Of a DNA stretch of 64,000 nucleotides, positions 24,040 to 32,284 are shown piece after piece. Origin of the DNA: Sulfurimonas marina (GTDB taxonomy: Bacteria; Campylobacterota; Campylobacteria; Campylobacterales; Sulfurimonadaceae). The notes beneath the pieces are model-generated. The model had not been told where the DNA came from, made no database searches, and worked only from the letters and a program-made list of their open reading frames with translations. The translations under genes were made by a program, and so were the position numbers. Location: the NCBI RefSeq assembly GCF_014905095.1, contig NZ_CP041165.1, positions 1,116,001 through 1,180,000 of the forward strand, written 5' to 3'. Position 1 is the stretch's first letter. Each line of letters starts with the position of its first letter.

Positions 24040-25785
24040 ATGAGTTTGAACAGTTCTAAAATTTCAAGACGACAATTTGTGAAGGGGATCGCAGTATCTT
24101 CCCTTGTTGCTGCGAACTTTATAGACCTATCTGCCAAAGAAACTGATCTTAATTTTGAACAAAATTCCGTGTTAAGCGGAGATGAGTTTTCTTTGCATAT
24201 TGCTTCTACACCTGTAAATATCACCGGAACTCCGGCAATGGCAACAACTGTCAATGGGCTTATCCCGGGACCAATACTCAAACTTAAAGAGGGGCAGAAT
24301 GTAACAATACACGTCACAAACCATCTCAATGTAGATACCTCAATCCATTGGCACGGTATTATTTTACCTACCAATATGGATGGCGTTCCAGGAATAAGCT
24401 TTAATGGTATTAAGCCGGGTGAAACATTTACCTATAAGTTTAAAATACAACAAAGCGGTACATTTTGGTACCACAGCCATTCCGGATTTCAAGAACAAAC
24501 AGGTGTTTATGGAGCTATTGTGATAGACCCTATAGAAAAAGATCCCTATCAATATGATAAAGATTATGTGATAACTCTATCTGACTGGTCAGATGAAAAG
24601 CCAAGCTCTGTATATAGAAAACTCAAAATATCATCTGACTATTACAATTTTAAACAACGTACTGTCGGTGACTTTTTTGAAGAAGTGAAAGAGAAGGGTT
24701 TCTTTACAGCATTTAATGAAAGAAAGATGTGGAACAATATGACCATGACAGACAGAGATCTCTCAGATGTCACCGGATATACCTATACATATCTTATGAA
24801 TGGAAAGCTTCCTGCTGAAAAACTAAAAATCGTTTTTAAAAACGGAGAAAAGATCAGACTCCGCTTTATAAACAGTGCAGCTATGACATTCTTTGATCTG
24901 CGAATACCCGGACTTAAAATGAAAGTGATTGCATCTGATGGGAATAATGTCCAGCCTGTAGAAGTTGATGAGTTTAGAATAGGGGTGGCAGAAACATACG
25001 ATGTGATTGTCGAACCAGAACCAAATACCGCCTACGCTGTTTTTGCACAAAGCCTTGACAGGAGTGGTTATGCCCTTGGAGCTTTGACTTACGATCCTAA
25101 TGTTACGGCACAAACGCCAAAAATGGATCCTCTCCCTATACTTACCCATGTAGATATGGGAATGGGGATGGGTAATATGGAACATGCTCACGAAAAATCT
25201 TCAACAACAATGAAATGTGGAGCGGGAATGAAAATGCCTGCTAAAAAACCTATAAAGAAATCAGATATTCCCGTTACTCCATTAGAAGAAGCCAGAGGTA
25301 TACAGACAACAATGAGAGCTATGAATCCTCAATATAGACTGGATGATCCAGGTGTCGGATTGAGAGACAACGGCAGAAAAGTACTTACATATGCCGATCT
25401 AAAATCGCTCCGTTCAACTATGCATGACAGATATCCCGATCGCGAGATCATTTTACATCTAACCGGCAATATGGAAAGGTATATGTGGTCTATTAACGGG
25501 ATTGCTTATAAGGATGCTAAAGATCTAGAGTTTAAATATGGTGAGAGACTGAGAATTACTTACATTAATGACACGATGATGAATCATCCTATGCACCTTC
25601 ACGGTATGTGGAGTGACTTAGAAACCGGAGATGAGAATCATCTGGTAAGAAAACACACCATTATAGTACAGCCGGGTTCTAAGATTAGTTTTCGTGTTAA
25701 TGTAGATGCAAAAGGTTCTTGGGCTTATCATTGTCATCTGCTGTATCATATGTCCGGCATGTTTAGAAAAGTCGTAGTACTGTGA
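24040..25785 (+). CDS. copA: Multicopper oxidase, CopA/PcoA-type, Tat-exported
   Basis: Periplasmic copper oxidase that protects by oxidising Cu(I). A twin-arginine signal (S-R-R-Q-F-V-K-G) is at the N-terminus. The copper ligands are H-W-H-G and Y-H-S-H in the first cupredoxin domain and H-P-M-H-L-H-G and H-C-H-L-L-Y-H-M-S-G-M in the last, giving type 1, 2 and 3 sites. A Met/His-rich loop (M-G-M-G-M-G-N-M-E-H-A-H) near residue 370 probably binds copper. The 581-residue length is typical. It heads an operon with copB and a copper ATPase. The symbol follows Pseudomonas CopA, not the ATPase. Confidence 0.92.
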   Translation: MSLNSSKISRRQFVKGIAVSSLVAANFIDLSAKETDLNFEQNSVLSGDEFSLHIASTPVNITGTPAMATTVNGLIPGPILKLKEGQNVTIHVTNHLNVDTSIHWHGIILPTNMDGVPGISFNGIKPGETFTYKFKIQQSGTFWYHSHSGFQEQTGVYGAIVIDPIEKDPYQYDKDYVITLSDWSDEKPSSVYRKLKISSDYYNFKQRTVGDFFEEVKEKGFFTAFNERKMWNNMTMTDRDLSDVTGYTYTYLMNGKLPAEKLKIVFKNGEKIRLRFINSAAMTFFDLRIPGLKMKVIASDGNNVQPVEVDEFRIGVAETYDVIVEPEPNTAYAVFAQSLDRSGYALGALTYDPNVTAQTPKMDPLPILTHVDMGMGMGNMEHAHEKSSTTMKCGAGMKMPAKKPIKKSDIPVTPLEEARGIQTTMRAMNPQYRLDDPGVGLRDNGRKVLTYADLKSLRSTMHDRYPDREIILHLTGNMERYMWSINGIAYKDAKDLEFKYGERLRITYINDTMMNHPMHLHGMWSDLETGDENHLVRKHTIIVQPGSKISFRVNVDAKGSWAYHCHLLYHMSGMFRKVVVL

Positions 25786-25798
25786 GAGGATGGAGATT

Positions 25799-26485
25799 AT
25801 GAATAAAGTATTATTATCAACAATCTTAACATTGGGTTTAGCAACATCTTCTATTGCAAGTATGGATGATGATCCTTTACGTGCTACGGTAATGGTAGAT
25901 AATCTTGAATACCAAACCAATGATGAAAAAAGTTTGATGTGGGATAGTTATGCATATGTTGGTTATGACATACATAAACTATATCTCTATTCAGAAGGTG
26001 AAAAGGGTAAGGATCAATCTTCTGCCGATAGTGAAAACCAATTGGTCTACTCCCGTGCGATCTCTCCGTTTTGGGATCTGCAGTTTGGTGTCGATTACGA
26101 TAAATCTGGCGGGGCTGATCAAACATGGGGAGTTATAGGGGTTCAAGGTTTGGCACCATACTTTTTTGAAACACGTGCAGTTATTCTTTTAGGTAAAAGA
26201 GGAAGTATGGGTGTAAGAGCTGATCTAGAGTATGAAGCGCTTATAACGCAGAAACTTATCTTGACACCAAGTATCGCATTTTCTGCATACTCTAAAGATA
26301 ATGAAGAGATGGAGATCGGAAGCGGATTTTCAAATATACAAGCAGGGATGAGATTACGTTATGAGATAAGAAGAGAGTTTGCTCCATATATAGGAGTAGA
26401 ATGGAATAAGAATCTTGGAAAAACTGATGATATCTCACCCCTAAATGAAACATATGCAACATTTGGTTTAAGGGTATGGTTTTAA
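25799..26485 (+). CDS. copB: Copper resistance protein B, outer membrane
   Basis: CopB-family outer-membrane beta-barrel protein of about 228 residues with a signal peptide ending near S-I-A-S. Features are D-D-P-L-R-A-T-V-M, Y-V-G-Y-D-I-H-K-L-Y-L-Y-S-E-G-E, and a terminal Phe (L-R-V-W-F) typical of barrels. An ATG lies nine bases earlier at 25790, but AGAGG at 25785-25789 is correctly spaced only for ATG 25799, so that start is chosen. The gene lacks the long Met/His-rich N-terminal region of Pseudomonas CopB. It works with the multicopper oxidase upstream. Confidence 0.88.
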   Translation: MNKVLLSTILTLGLATSSIASMDDDPLRATVMVDNLEYQTNDEKSLMWDSYAYVGYDIHKLYLYSEGEKGKDQSSADSENQLVYSRAISPFWDLQFGVDYDKSGGADQTWGVIGVQGLAPYFFETRAVILLGKRGSMGVRADLEYEALITQKLILTPSIAFSAYSKDNEEMEIGSGFSNIQAGMRLRYEIRREFAPYIGVEWNKNLGKTDDISPLNETYATFGLRVWF

Positions 26486-26507
26486 AGAATAAAAGCAAGG
26501 ATTTGTA

Positions 26508-28655
26508 ATGAATGAGCAAAGAAACTTAGAGAGCAACGGCTATACCTGTCCTATGCATCCTGAGATCATACAAGATCATCCAGGCAGTTGTCCCAAATGC
26601 GGAATGGCTTTAGAGCCTATTATAGTTGAAGCAACAGATGAGAGTAACAGCGAATTAAACTATATGGAACAACGCTTCTGGATCGGCTTACTTTTTACCT
26701 TACCAGTTTTTACCGTGTCTATGCTCAATGACTTAGTTCCTGAGTACTTACCGCAAAATATTACTATGTATCAAATGCAATGGTTTTTATTTCTTTTATC
26801 TACCCCTGTCATACTTTGGGGTGGATGGCCGTTTTTAATAAGAGGATATGAATCTATAAAAACACTAAATCTTAATATGTTTACCCTGATCGCAATCGGT
26901 GTCATTACTGCTTATCTTTATAGTATAGTAGCTTTGTTTTCTCCTGAACTCTTTCCACCTCTTATGCAAACAAAAGATGGGTTGGTACATGTCTATTTTG
27001 AAGCGGCAGCGGTTATTACAACCTTAGTACTTTTAGGACAAGTCTTAGAACTGCGAGCTAGAAATAAAACAAACTCTGCTATTAAAACCCTGTTAAACCT
27101 CGCACCAAAACAGGCTCATCGCATAATCGATGGAGCCGGTAATGAAGAGACCATAAATCTTGATCTTATTCAAGTAGATGATATGCTGAGAATTAAACCC
27201 GGGGAAAAGATCCCTGTAGACGGCATTGTGCTGGAGGGAAAAAGTAATGTTGATGAATCTATGATTACGGGAGAGCCTTTACTGGTTGCTAAAAGTATAG
27301 ATGATCCTTTAATCGGTGCTACCCTTAACAAAAACAGCACATTAGTGATGAGAGCTGAACGCATAGGAAGTGATACTATGCTTGCACAGATCATACATAT
27401 GGTTGCTCTTGCCCAACGTTCACGTGCACCTATTCAAAAATTAGCAGATACGGTATCTGGTTATTTTGTACCAACTGTTGTACTAGTCGCTATATTAGCT
27501 TTTTTTGGATGGTGGTTTTTCGGTCCTGAACCTCGTTTAGCTTATGCCATTGTATCGGCAGTCTCGGTTTTAATTATTGCCTGTCCATGTGCACTAGGTC
27601 TTGCAACCCCTATCTCCATTATGGTTGGAACAGGTAGGGCAGCCCTTTCTGGAATACTGATCAAAGATGCAAAAAACCTTGAAACAATGGAGAAAATCAA
27701 TACATTAGTTGTAGATAAAACAGGAACTCTTACAGAAGGAAAACCTAAAGTTACCAGTTTTATTTTGGCTAATGATCTCTTTAATGAAAGCGAATTGTCT
27801 AAGTTTGCTGCCAGCATAGAGCTTTTGAGTGAGCATCCACTGGCAGAAGCGATAGTCGAATATGCTAAAGAGAAAACAATTAACCTCTCTAATGTAGAGA
27901 AGTTTCAAGCTGTTGCCGGTAAAGGTATTCAAGGGATAGTTGAGAATAAAATGGTTGTATTAGGGAGTGAAGAGTTCTTAAACTCTCTGGGTATTGAAAC
28001 TACAGTGCTTATAGAACAAGCTGATAAATTGCGAAAAGAGGGCAAAGGTGTCATGTTTTTAGCTATAGATTTTCAATTTAGTGCCATTATAGGTATAGAA
28101 GATCCGATCAAAGAAACATCTATAGCAGCTATTAAACAGCTAAAAGAGGAGGGGATAAAGATTGTAATGCTCAGTGGAGACAATGAAACCACGGCCAATA
28201 CAGTAGCAAAAAAACTAAACATCGATACAGTTTATGCGAAAATTATGCCTGATGGCAAAGCAAAAGTGATCCAAAAACTGCAAGAGGAGGGGGCGGTTGT
28301 CGCTATGGCGGGTGATGGGATAAACGATGCACCTGCTCTTGCTCAAGCAGATATAGGTATTGCTATGGGTACGGGAACAGATGTCGCTATTGAAAGTGCT
28401 GGAGTAACATTAATCAAAGGTGATCTGCTTGGTATTGTAAAGGTATTAAAACTCAGCCGTGCCACGATGCAAAACATTAAACAAAATCTCTTCTTTGCAT
28501 TTATATACAATAGTATTGGTGTTCCTATTGCAGCAGGGGTGTTTTATCCGTTCTTTGGAATTTTACTTTCACCGATTATTGCGGCAACGGCAATGAGTTT
28601 TAGTTCGGTATCTGTTATTGTTAATGCTTTGCGTTTAAAAAACATAAAAATATAA
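26508..28655 (+). CDS. Cu(I)-exporting P1B-1-type ATPase
   Basis: Inner-membrane copper pump. The N-terminus has a heavy-metal-binding domain (Y-T-C-P-M-H-P-E ... C-P-K-C-G-M-A-L-E-P) in place of an HMA domain. Then come eight membrane segments, the actuator T-G-E-P, the metal site C-P-C-A-L-G near residue 360, D-K-T-G-T near 403, S-E-H-P-L-A and G-D-G-I-N-D-A-P. In the last two segments N-x6-Y-N-x4-P and M-S-F-S-S match the Cu(I) class signature, so copper or silver specificity is well supported. The 715-residue length is normal. It is the third gene of the copper operon. Confidence 0.93.
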   Translation: MNEQRNLESNGYTCPMHPEIIQDHPGSCPKCGMALEPIIVEATDESNSELNYMEQRFWIGLLFTLPVFTVSMLNDLVPEYLPQNITMYQMQWFLFLLSTPVILWGGWPFLIRGYESIKTLNLNMFTLIAIGVITAYLYSIVALFSPELFPPLMQTKDGLVHVYFEAAAVITTLVLLGQVLELRARNKTNSAIKTLLNLAPKQAHRIIDGAGNEETINLDLIQVDDMLRIKPGEKIPVDGIVLEGKSNVDESMITGEPLLVAKSIDDPLIGATLNKNSTLVMRAERIGSDTMLAQIIHMVALAQRSRAPIQKLADTVSGYFVPTVVLVAILAFFGWWFFGPEPRLAYAIVSAVSVLIIACPCALGLATPISIMVGTGRAALSGILIKDAKNLETMEKINTLVVDKTGTLTEGKPKVTSFILANDLFNESELSKFAASIELLSEHPLAEAIVEYAKEKTINLSNVEKFQAVAGKGIQGIVENKMVVLGSEEFLNSLGIETTVLIEQADKLRKEGKGVMFLAIDFQFSAIIGIEDPIKETSIAAIKQLKEEGIKIVMLSGDNETTANTVAKKLNIDTVYAKIMPDGKAKVIQKLQEEGAVVAMAGDGINDAPALAQADIGIAMGTGTDVAIESAGVTLIKGDLLGIVKVLKLSRATMQNIKQNLFFAFIYNSIGVPIAAGVFYPFFGILLSPIIAATAMSFSSVSVIVNALRLKNIKI

Positions 28656-28661
28656 ACAGAA

Positions 28662-28874
28662 TCAGTGTTTTAGATTCTCTTTCATTCGTTGATACTCTTC
28701 ATCATCTATTTCGCCGTTAGCATATCGTTTATCTAAGATATCTCTTGCTGAAGGTTCTTGATTCTTATTTTGCATATTATTTACAAAATAAAACAATACA
28801 ACCGCTACAAGTATTAGTATGATCCATCCAAATCCCATCATAAACCCCCATCCATTCATATCAAACCCATGCAT
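28662..28874 (-). CDS. SHOCT domain membrane protein
   Basis: A 70-residue protein with one membrane segment (about residues 8-32) and a C-terminal SHOCT motif (I-L-D-K-R-Y-A-N-G-E-I-D-D-E-E-Y). Such small proteins are common beside copper and metal resistance genes. It ends seven bases from the copper ATPase, convergent to it. Confidence 0.85.
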   Translation of the reverse strand: MHGFDMNGWGFMMGFGWIILILVAVVLFYFVNNMQNKNQEPSARDILDKRYANGEIDDEEYQRMKENLKH

Positions 28875-28998
28875 AGCTTTCTCCTTGAGTTTGTATTTTC
28901 AGATATTATACTATTTATTTGTGCGGTATTTGTGGTAAAAGAGGAGAACAAAGATTACTATATATGTTTTGGTTAACATAATGTATATTCTCTTGAAA

Positions 28999-29634
28999 TT
29001 ATTTTATAGGTTTTTGGAAGTATCCTCCATCTTTATATATGAGTCCATTCAATATAATGTCCTTTTCACTCCACGTTGTTTTAATGTACTGCTTAACATT
29101 TATATCAGAAACACTCATCTTACTTTTATTATATGCTTTGACACTATATATGAACTTTTCATCTTTTAGAGCTTTAACACTTTCTTCAAAGATATCCTTG
29201 GTAGCTCCATATACTAATTTGATTCTCTTTCTATTTATGTTTTCTATTATTAGATATACAATGGCACCGTCACTATTATTTTCTTCTAGTGCAAATATAC
29301 TGATATTTCCTTTTGTATACTTCTTATGATATTTGTAGTTGTTAAAGCCAATACGAACAATATTTTGAATATTGCCATCAAACTTATAGCCTGGTGCAGC
29401 TTTTAGCTCTTCTACAGTAAGTATATCACCACTATCCGCTAAATAGATATTGCGCCCTATTTTAATATTACTTAATTTTAATATCCCTTTATATATGCTC
29501 TGTCCTGGGATCTTTACGATAGCTTTTTCTTTGTTAATTAATTTGATTGTATGGTTATTATAGTTGATATGCGGGGAACTGCATGATGTGCAGAAAAAAA
29601 TGATAGAAACGGATAAAAGAATCTTTTTAAACAT
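28999..29634 (-). CDS. Hypothetical lipoprotein
   Basis: A 211-residue protein with a lipoprotein signal ending F-F-C-T-S-C at residue 18. The rest is beta-rich and Lys/Ile-rich with no recognised motif. AT content is high. It lies just downstream of the RNase P RNA gene on the same strand, 15 bases from its 3' end, so read-through is possible. Confidence 0.65.
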   Translation of the reverse strand: MFKKILLSVSIIFFCTSCSSPHINYNNHTIKLINKEKAIVKIPGQSIYKGILKLSNIKIGRNIYLADSGDILTVEELKAAPGYKFDGNIQNIVRIGFNNYKYHKKYTKGNISIFALEENNSDGAIVYLIIENINRKRIKLVYGATKDIFEESVKALKDEKFIYSVKAYNKSKMSVSDINVKQYIKTTWSEKDIILNGLIYKDGGYFQKPIK

Positions 29635-29649
29635 TATATCCCTTTAAAA

Positions 29650-29966
29650 GCATAAGAATAAGCCGAGTTTTGTATCGATAGCATTAATCTACTACACAAT
29701 TTACATCGTGTCTCTAGCGAAGCAATAGCAATTGTAAGACGCTAACCATCTGCTTCTTGCTGCCATGTTGGGTTTACAAGCTCTCTATGTTGCCATAAAG
29801 ACTGGTGGTCTCTTACACCGCCTTTTCACCTTTACCACTAAGTGGAAGTAATATTTCTGTTGCACTTTCCCTCGTATTACTACGGCCATTCGTTAAATGG
29901 AACATTGTCTTACAGCAGCTCGGACTTTCCTCTTGAGTTTGACCCCAAGTCACTATCTTCTTATGC
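29650..29966 (-). ncRNA. rnpB: RNase P RNA
   Basis: Catalytic RNA that matures tRNA 5' ends. On the minus strand the conserved GAGGAAAGTCCGAGCTGC block follows the 5' end, and AGGGAAAGTGCAACAGAAA, GGTAAAGGTGAAAAGG and GGTGTAAGAGACCACC mark the following conserved regions. The 5' GCATAAGAA (29966-29958) pairs exactly with the 3' TTCTTATGC (29658-29650) as helix P1, fixing the ends to a few bases. The length of about 317 nt fits a somewhat reduced A-type molecule. A TATCAT -10 box at 29979-29974 lies at the right distance for its promoter. Confidence 0.93.
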
Positions 29967-30015
29967 TTGCAAAATGATACTCAAATTAAAATTTAAAAGC
30001 GCTTATTTTCTATAT

Positions 30016-30123
30016 GAACACTTGTTCTTTTCTTCTTTTATTTATATGAACAAGTGTTCTTTTTATACTAAGCTTATATTAACAATTGTTCATATATAAT
30101 TCTAGTTATATTAACAAATGTTC
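30016..30123 (+). promoter_or_regulatory. Four tandem TetR-type operators, 32-bp spacing
   Basis: GAACACTTGTTC (30016-30027), GAACAAGTGTTC (30048-30059), AACAATTGTT (30081-30090) and AACAAATGTT (30113-30122) are related palindromes. Their centres are 30021.5, 30053.5, 30085.5 and 30117.5, exactly 32 bp apart. TATAAT at 30095-30100 lies between copies 3 and 4, so binding should repress tetR. Copies 1 and 2 are outer ones towards rnpB. Confidence 0.8.
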
Positions 30124-30146
30124 ATATTCAATAAAAAGGAGTTTAA

Positions 30147-30767
30147 ATGCCTGAAAATAGGGATTTAAAAAAAAGAACCGGAACAAAAGACAAGATACTA
30201 AAAGTGGCAAATACCCTCTTCTGTAACCATGGTTATAAGGCTACAAGCGTAAGAAAAATTGCTTCAGAAGTAGGTATTAGAGAGAGTGCTTTATATAATC
30301 ATTTTAAAAACAAAGAAGCTATCTTTTTAGAGGTTGCAAAGAGTATATTTAACTCCCCTTTTTCATTTAAAGAGGATGAGATTAAAGAGCTTGCAAGTAG
30401 AGGAAAACCTTTTTTACAAAAGTTTGCAATGCAATATAAGATGCTTACGTTTGATAAAAAGAGCGAAAGTATGTTTAAACTACTCATTATAGAGCTTATG
30501 CAAAATGAGCAGCTTAGAGAGCAGTTTATGGTTCAATTCCACCATAACAATATAAAAACGCTCTCAGAGGCATTTTTTATCATGATGCAAAACAATTTAA
30601 TCAAGTCAAACGATCCAATGATGGTATCTTATGAGTTTTTATCTACCCTATTCTATATAAGGTTCCAGATCACCCTGCTTCGATTTGATTCTAAATCTGC
30701 TGATTCTTTATCTACTCAGTTTGAAAGACATGTAGACTTTTTCTGGGAAAGTATTAAAAGTAGTTAA
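30147..30767 (+). CDS. TetR/AcrR family transcriptional regulator
   Basis: A 206-residue repressor-type protein. Residues 14-60 form the TetR helix-turn-helix (K-D-K-I-L-K-V-A-N-T-L-F, then T-S-V-R-K-I-A-S-E-V-G-I-R-E-S-A-L-Y-N-H-F). The C-terminal ligand domain is unassigned. Four palindromic operators occupy its promoter, pointing to autoregulation. No efflux pump or enzyme gene is next to it, so its other targets lie outside this window or it acts on the neighbouring rnpB promoter. Confidence 0.9.
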   Translation: MPENRDLKKRTGTKDKILKVANTLFCNHGYKATSVRKIASEVGIRESALYNHFKNKEAIFLEVAKSIFNSPFSFKEDEIKELASRGKPFLQKFAMQYKMLTFDKKSESMFKLLIIELMQNEQLREQFMVQFHHNNIKTLSEAFFIMMQNNLIKSNDPMMVSYEFLSTLFYIRFQITLLRFDSKSADSLSTQFERHVDFFWESIKSS

Positions 30768-30800
30768 TATTAAATATTATATAATATTAACTACTTGCAT

Positions 30801-30831
30801 AAAAAAAAGCAGCCCTATTTCTAGAGCTGCT
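30801..30831 (-). terminator. Rho-independent terminator of the oor operon
   Basis: On the minus strand AGCAGC (30831-30826) and GCTGCT (30813-30808) form a stem with a 12-base loop, followed by a T run (30808-30801 complement). It lies 19 bases after the oorC stop. Confidence 0.85.
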
Positions 30832-30849
30832 GAACTAAATAAAATCTAA

Positions 30850-31410
30850 TTATTTAGCTGCTAATGCTTCTTGAGCGTATTTTTCACCTAAGTCATAAGC
30901 TTTTTTATTCGCTTCATGTACTTTAGCTGGTACTTTAGAAAGCATAACTTCAATTAAGTGATCTCTTTCTAAAGGTTTGATGATAGTATTAGCAATTGCA
31001 AGAGCAACAACAGATTGAGTAATAACGTTACCAACCTCTTCTTTTGCAATAGTAATAATAGGAATCTCAATGATATTCCAAGTTTTTCTATCTTCATCTG
31101 TTGGATGAACAAGATTTGGATCGATAACAATTGTTCCACCTGGAGTTACACCATCTTTAAATAGGTTGTAACTTGCTTGTGCAACAGAAAGCATAAAATC
31201 AATCTCACCATCATTTGCATATGGGTAGAAAATTTCATCATCATCTAAAGTAATATCAACAACTGTTGGACCACCACGTACCTGTGAAGTATACGTAGCA
31301 GTTTTTAGTCCGTGTCCACCAGCTTTAATTTTCGCAGCAGCAAAAATCTCTCCAGCAAGAAGAACACCCTGTCCACCAACACCTGTAAATCTCATTATTT
31401 GTCTAGCCAT
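30850..31410 (-). CDS. oorC: 2-oxoglutarate:acceptor oxidoreductase, gamma subunit
   Basis: Gamma-type subunit of the four-subunit oxidoreductase that interconverts 2-oxoglutarate and succinyl-CoA with a low-potential electron carrier. F-T-G-V-G-G-Q-G-V-L-L-A-G is the family's N-terminal nucleotide-fold motif and S-Q-V-R-G-G-P is conserved. The 186-residue length is typical. It is last in oorDABC, 15 bases after oorB, and is followed by a strong terminator. Confidence 0.94.
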   Translation of the reverse strand: MARQIMRFTGVGGQGVLLAGEIFAAAKIKAGGHGLKTATYTSQVRGGPTVVDITLDDDEIFYPYANDGEIDFMLSVAQASYNLFKDGVTPGGTIVIDPNLVHPTDEDRKTWNIIEIPIITIAKEEVGNVITQSVVALAIANTIIKPLERDHLIEVMLSKVPAKVHEANKKAYDLGEKYAQEALAAK

Positions 31411-31425
31411 TGTGTGTTCTCCTTG

Positions 31426-32283
31426 TTATATTTTCTTAGCAAAGTCGTCTTGAGTGATTACTTTACGTTTACCTTGATGTACAGCGATAATATCTGCATA
31501 CATATCACAGTACTCTCTAACTTCTTTGTCTTCTTTTAAGATACCAGTTGGGAAAACGTTAAGTTTTTCTTCTTCCGGTAATGCATCATATTTTTTCTTA
31601 GGCATAGTAATGCTGTCGATCCACTCTAGGTTTTCCATAGCAGATTGCATTTTATTTTTACGTCCAAGGTTAATATGACAGTTAGACATAATATCTAAGA
31701 AAGAGAAACCTCTATGCTCTAAAGCTTTTACGAAAATTTTCTCAAGTTTCTTAGGATCTAACATTGTCTCACGTGCAACAAAAGAAGCACCAGAAGCGAT
31801 ACCAAGATCACAAGCGTTGAAAGTTGGATCGATGTTACCAGCTTTTTGAGAAACAGTCCACATACCCTGAGGAGTAGTTGGAGATGTTTGTGAGTTTGTT
31901 AAACCATAGATGAAGTTATTGATGATAATTAAAGTAATATCAATATTTCTTCTAGCACCGTGAATAGTGTGGTTACCACCGATAGCAAGTGCATCACCGT
32001 CACCAGCAACACAAACAACATATTTGTCTGGGTGAACAAGTTTGATACCTGTAGCAAATGCAACAGTTCTACCGTGAGTTGTATGTACAGTGTTGAAGTC
32101 TACATAAGACGAGAAACGTCCAGAACAACCAATACCAGAAACTACACAAATGTCATCTTGACTAATTCCAAGCTTATCTACTGCACGGATAAAAGCCTTT
32201 AAGATAACACCGTCACCACAACCCCAACACCATAGTGTTGGCATTTTTTCAAGTCTTAAATATTTATCATAATTAAATGCCAT
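31426..32283 (-). CDS. oorB: 2-oxoglutarate:acceptor oxidoreductase, beta subunit
   Basis: Thiamine-diphosphate-binding subunit. L-W-C-W-G-C-G-D-G is at the N-terminus and the TPP/Mg motif is G-D-G-D-A-L-A-I-G ... I-I-I-N-N-F-I-Y-G-L-T-N-S-Q. The 285-residue length is normal. The enzyme is sensitive to oxygen in most relatives and can run reductively in the reverse TCA cycle. It starts one base after oorA stops. Confidence 0.95.
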   Translation of the reverse strand: MAFNYDKYLRLEKMPTLWCWGCGDGVILKAFIRAVDKLGISQDDICVVSGIGCSGRFSSYVDFNTVHTTHGRTVAFATGIKLVHPDKYVVCVAGDGDALAIGGNHTIHGARRNIDITLIIINNFIYGLTNSQTSPTTPQGMWTVSQKAGNIDPTFNACDLGIASGASFVARETMLDPKKLEKIFVKALEHRGFSFLDIMSNCHINLGRKNKMQSAMENLEWIDSITMPKKKYDALPEEEKLNVFPTGILKEDKEVREYCDMYADIIAVHQGKRKVITQDDFAKKI

Positions 32284-32284
32284 C

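Noticed and set aside
29842-30099. An 85-codon plus-strand frame
   Set aside because: It lies mostly over the RNase P RNA and the TetR operators on the other strand; codon pattern is random and there is no ribosome binding site.
30016-30123. The four spaced palindromes as a CRISPR array
   Set aside because: The units are 10-12 bp palindromes with 20-bp gaps directly at a tetR promoter, too short for CRISPR repeats; no cas genes are present.
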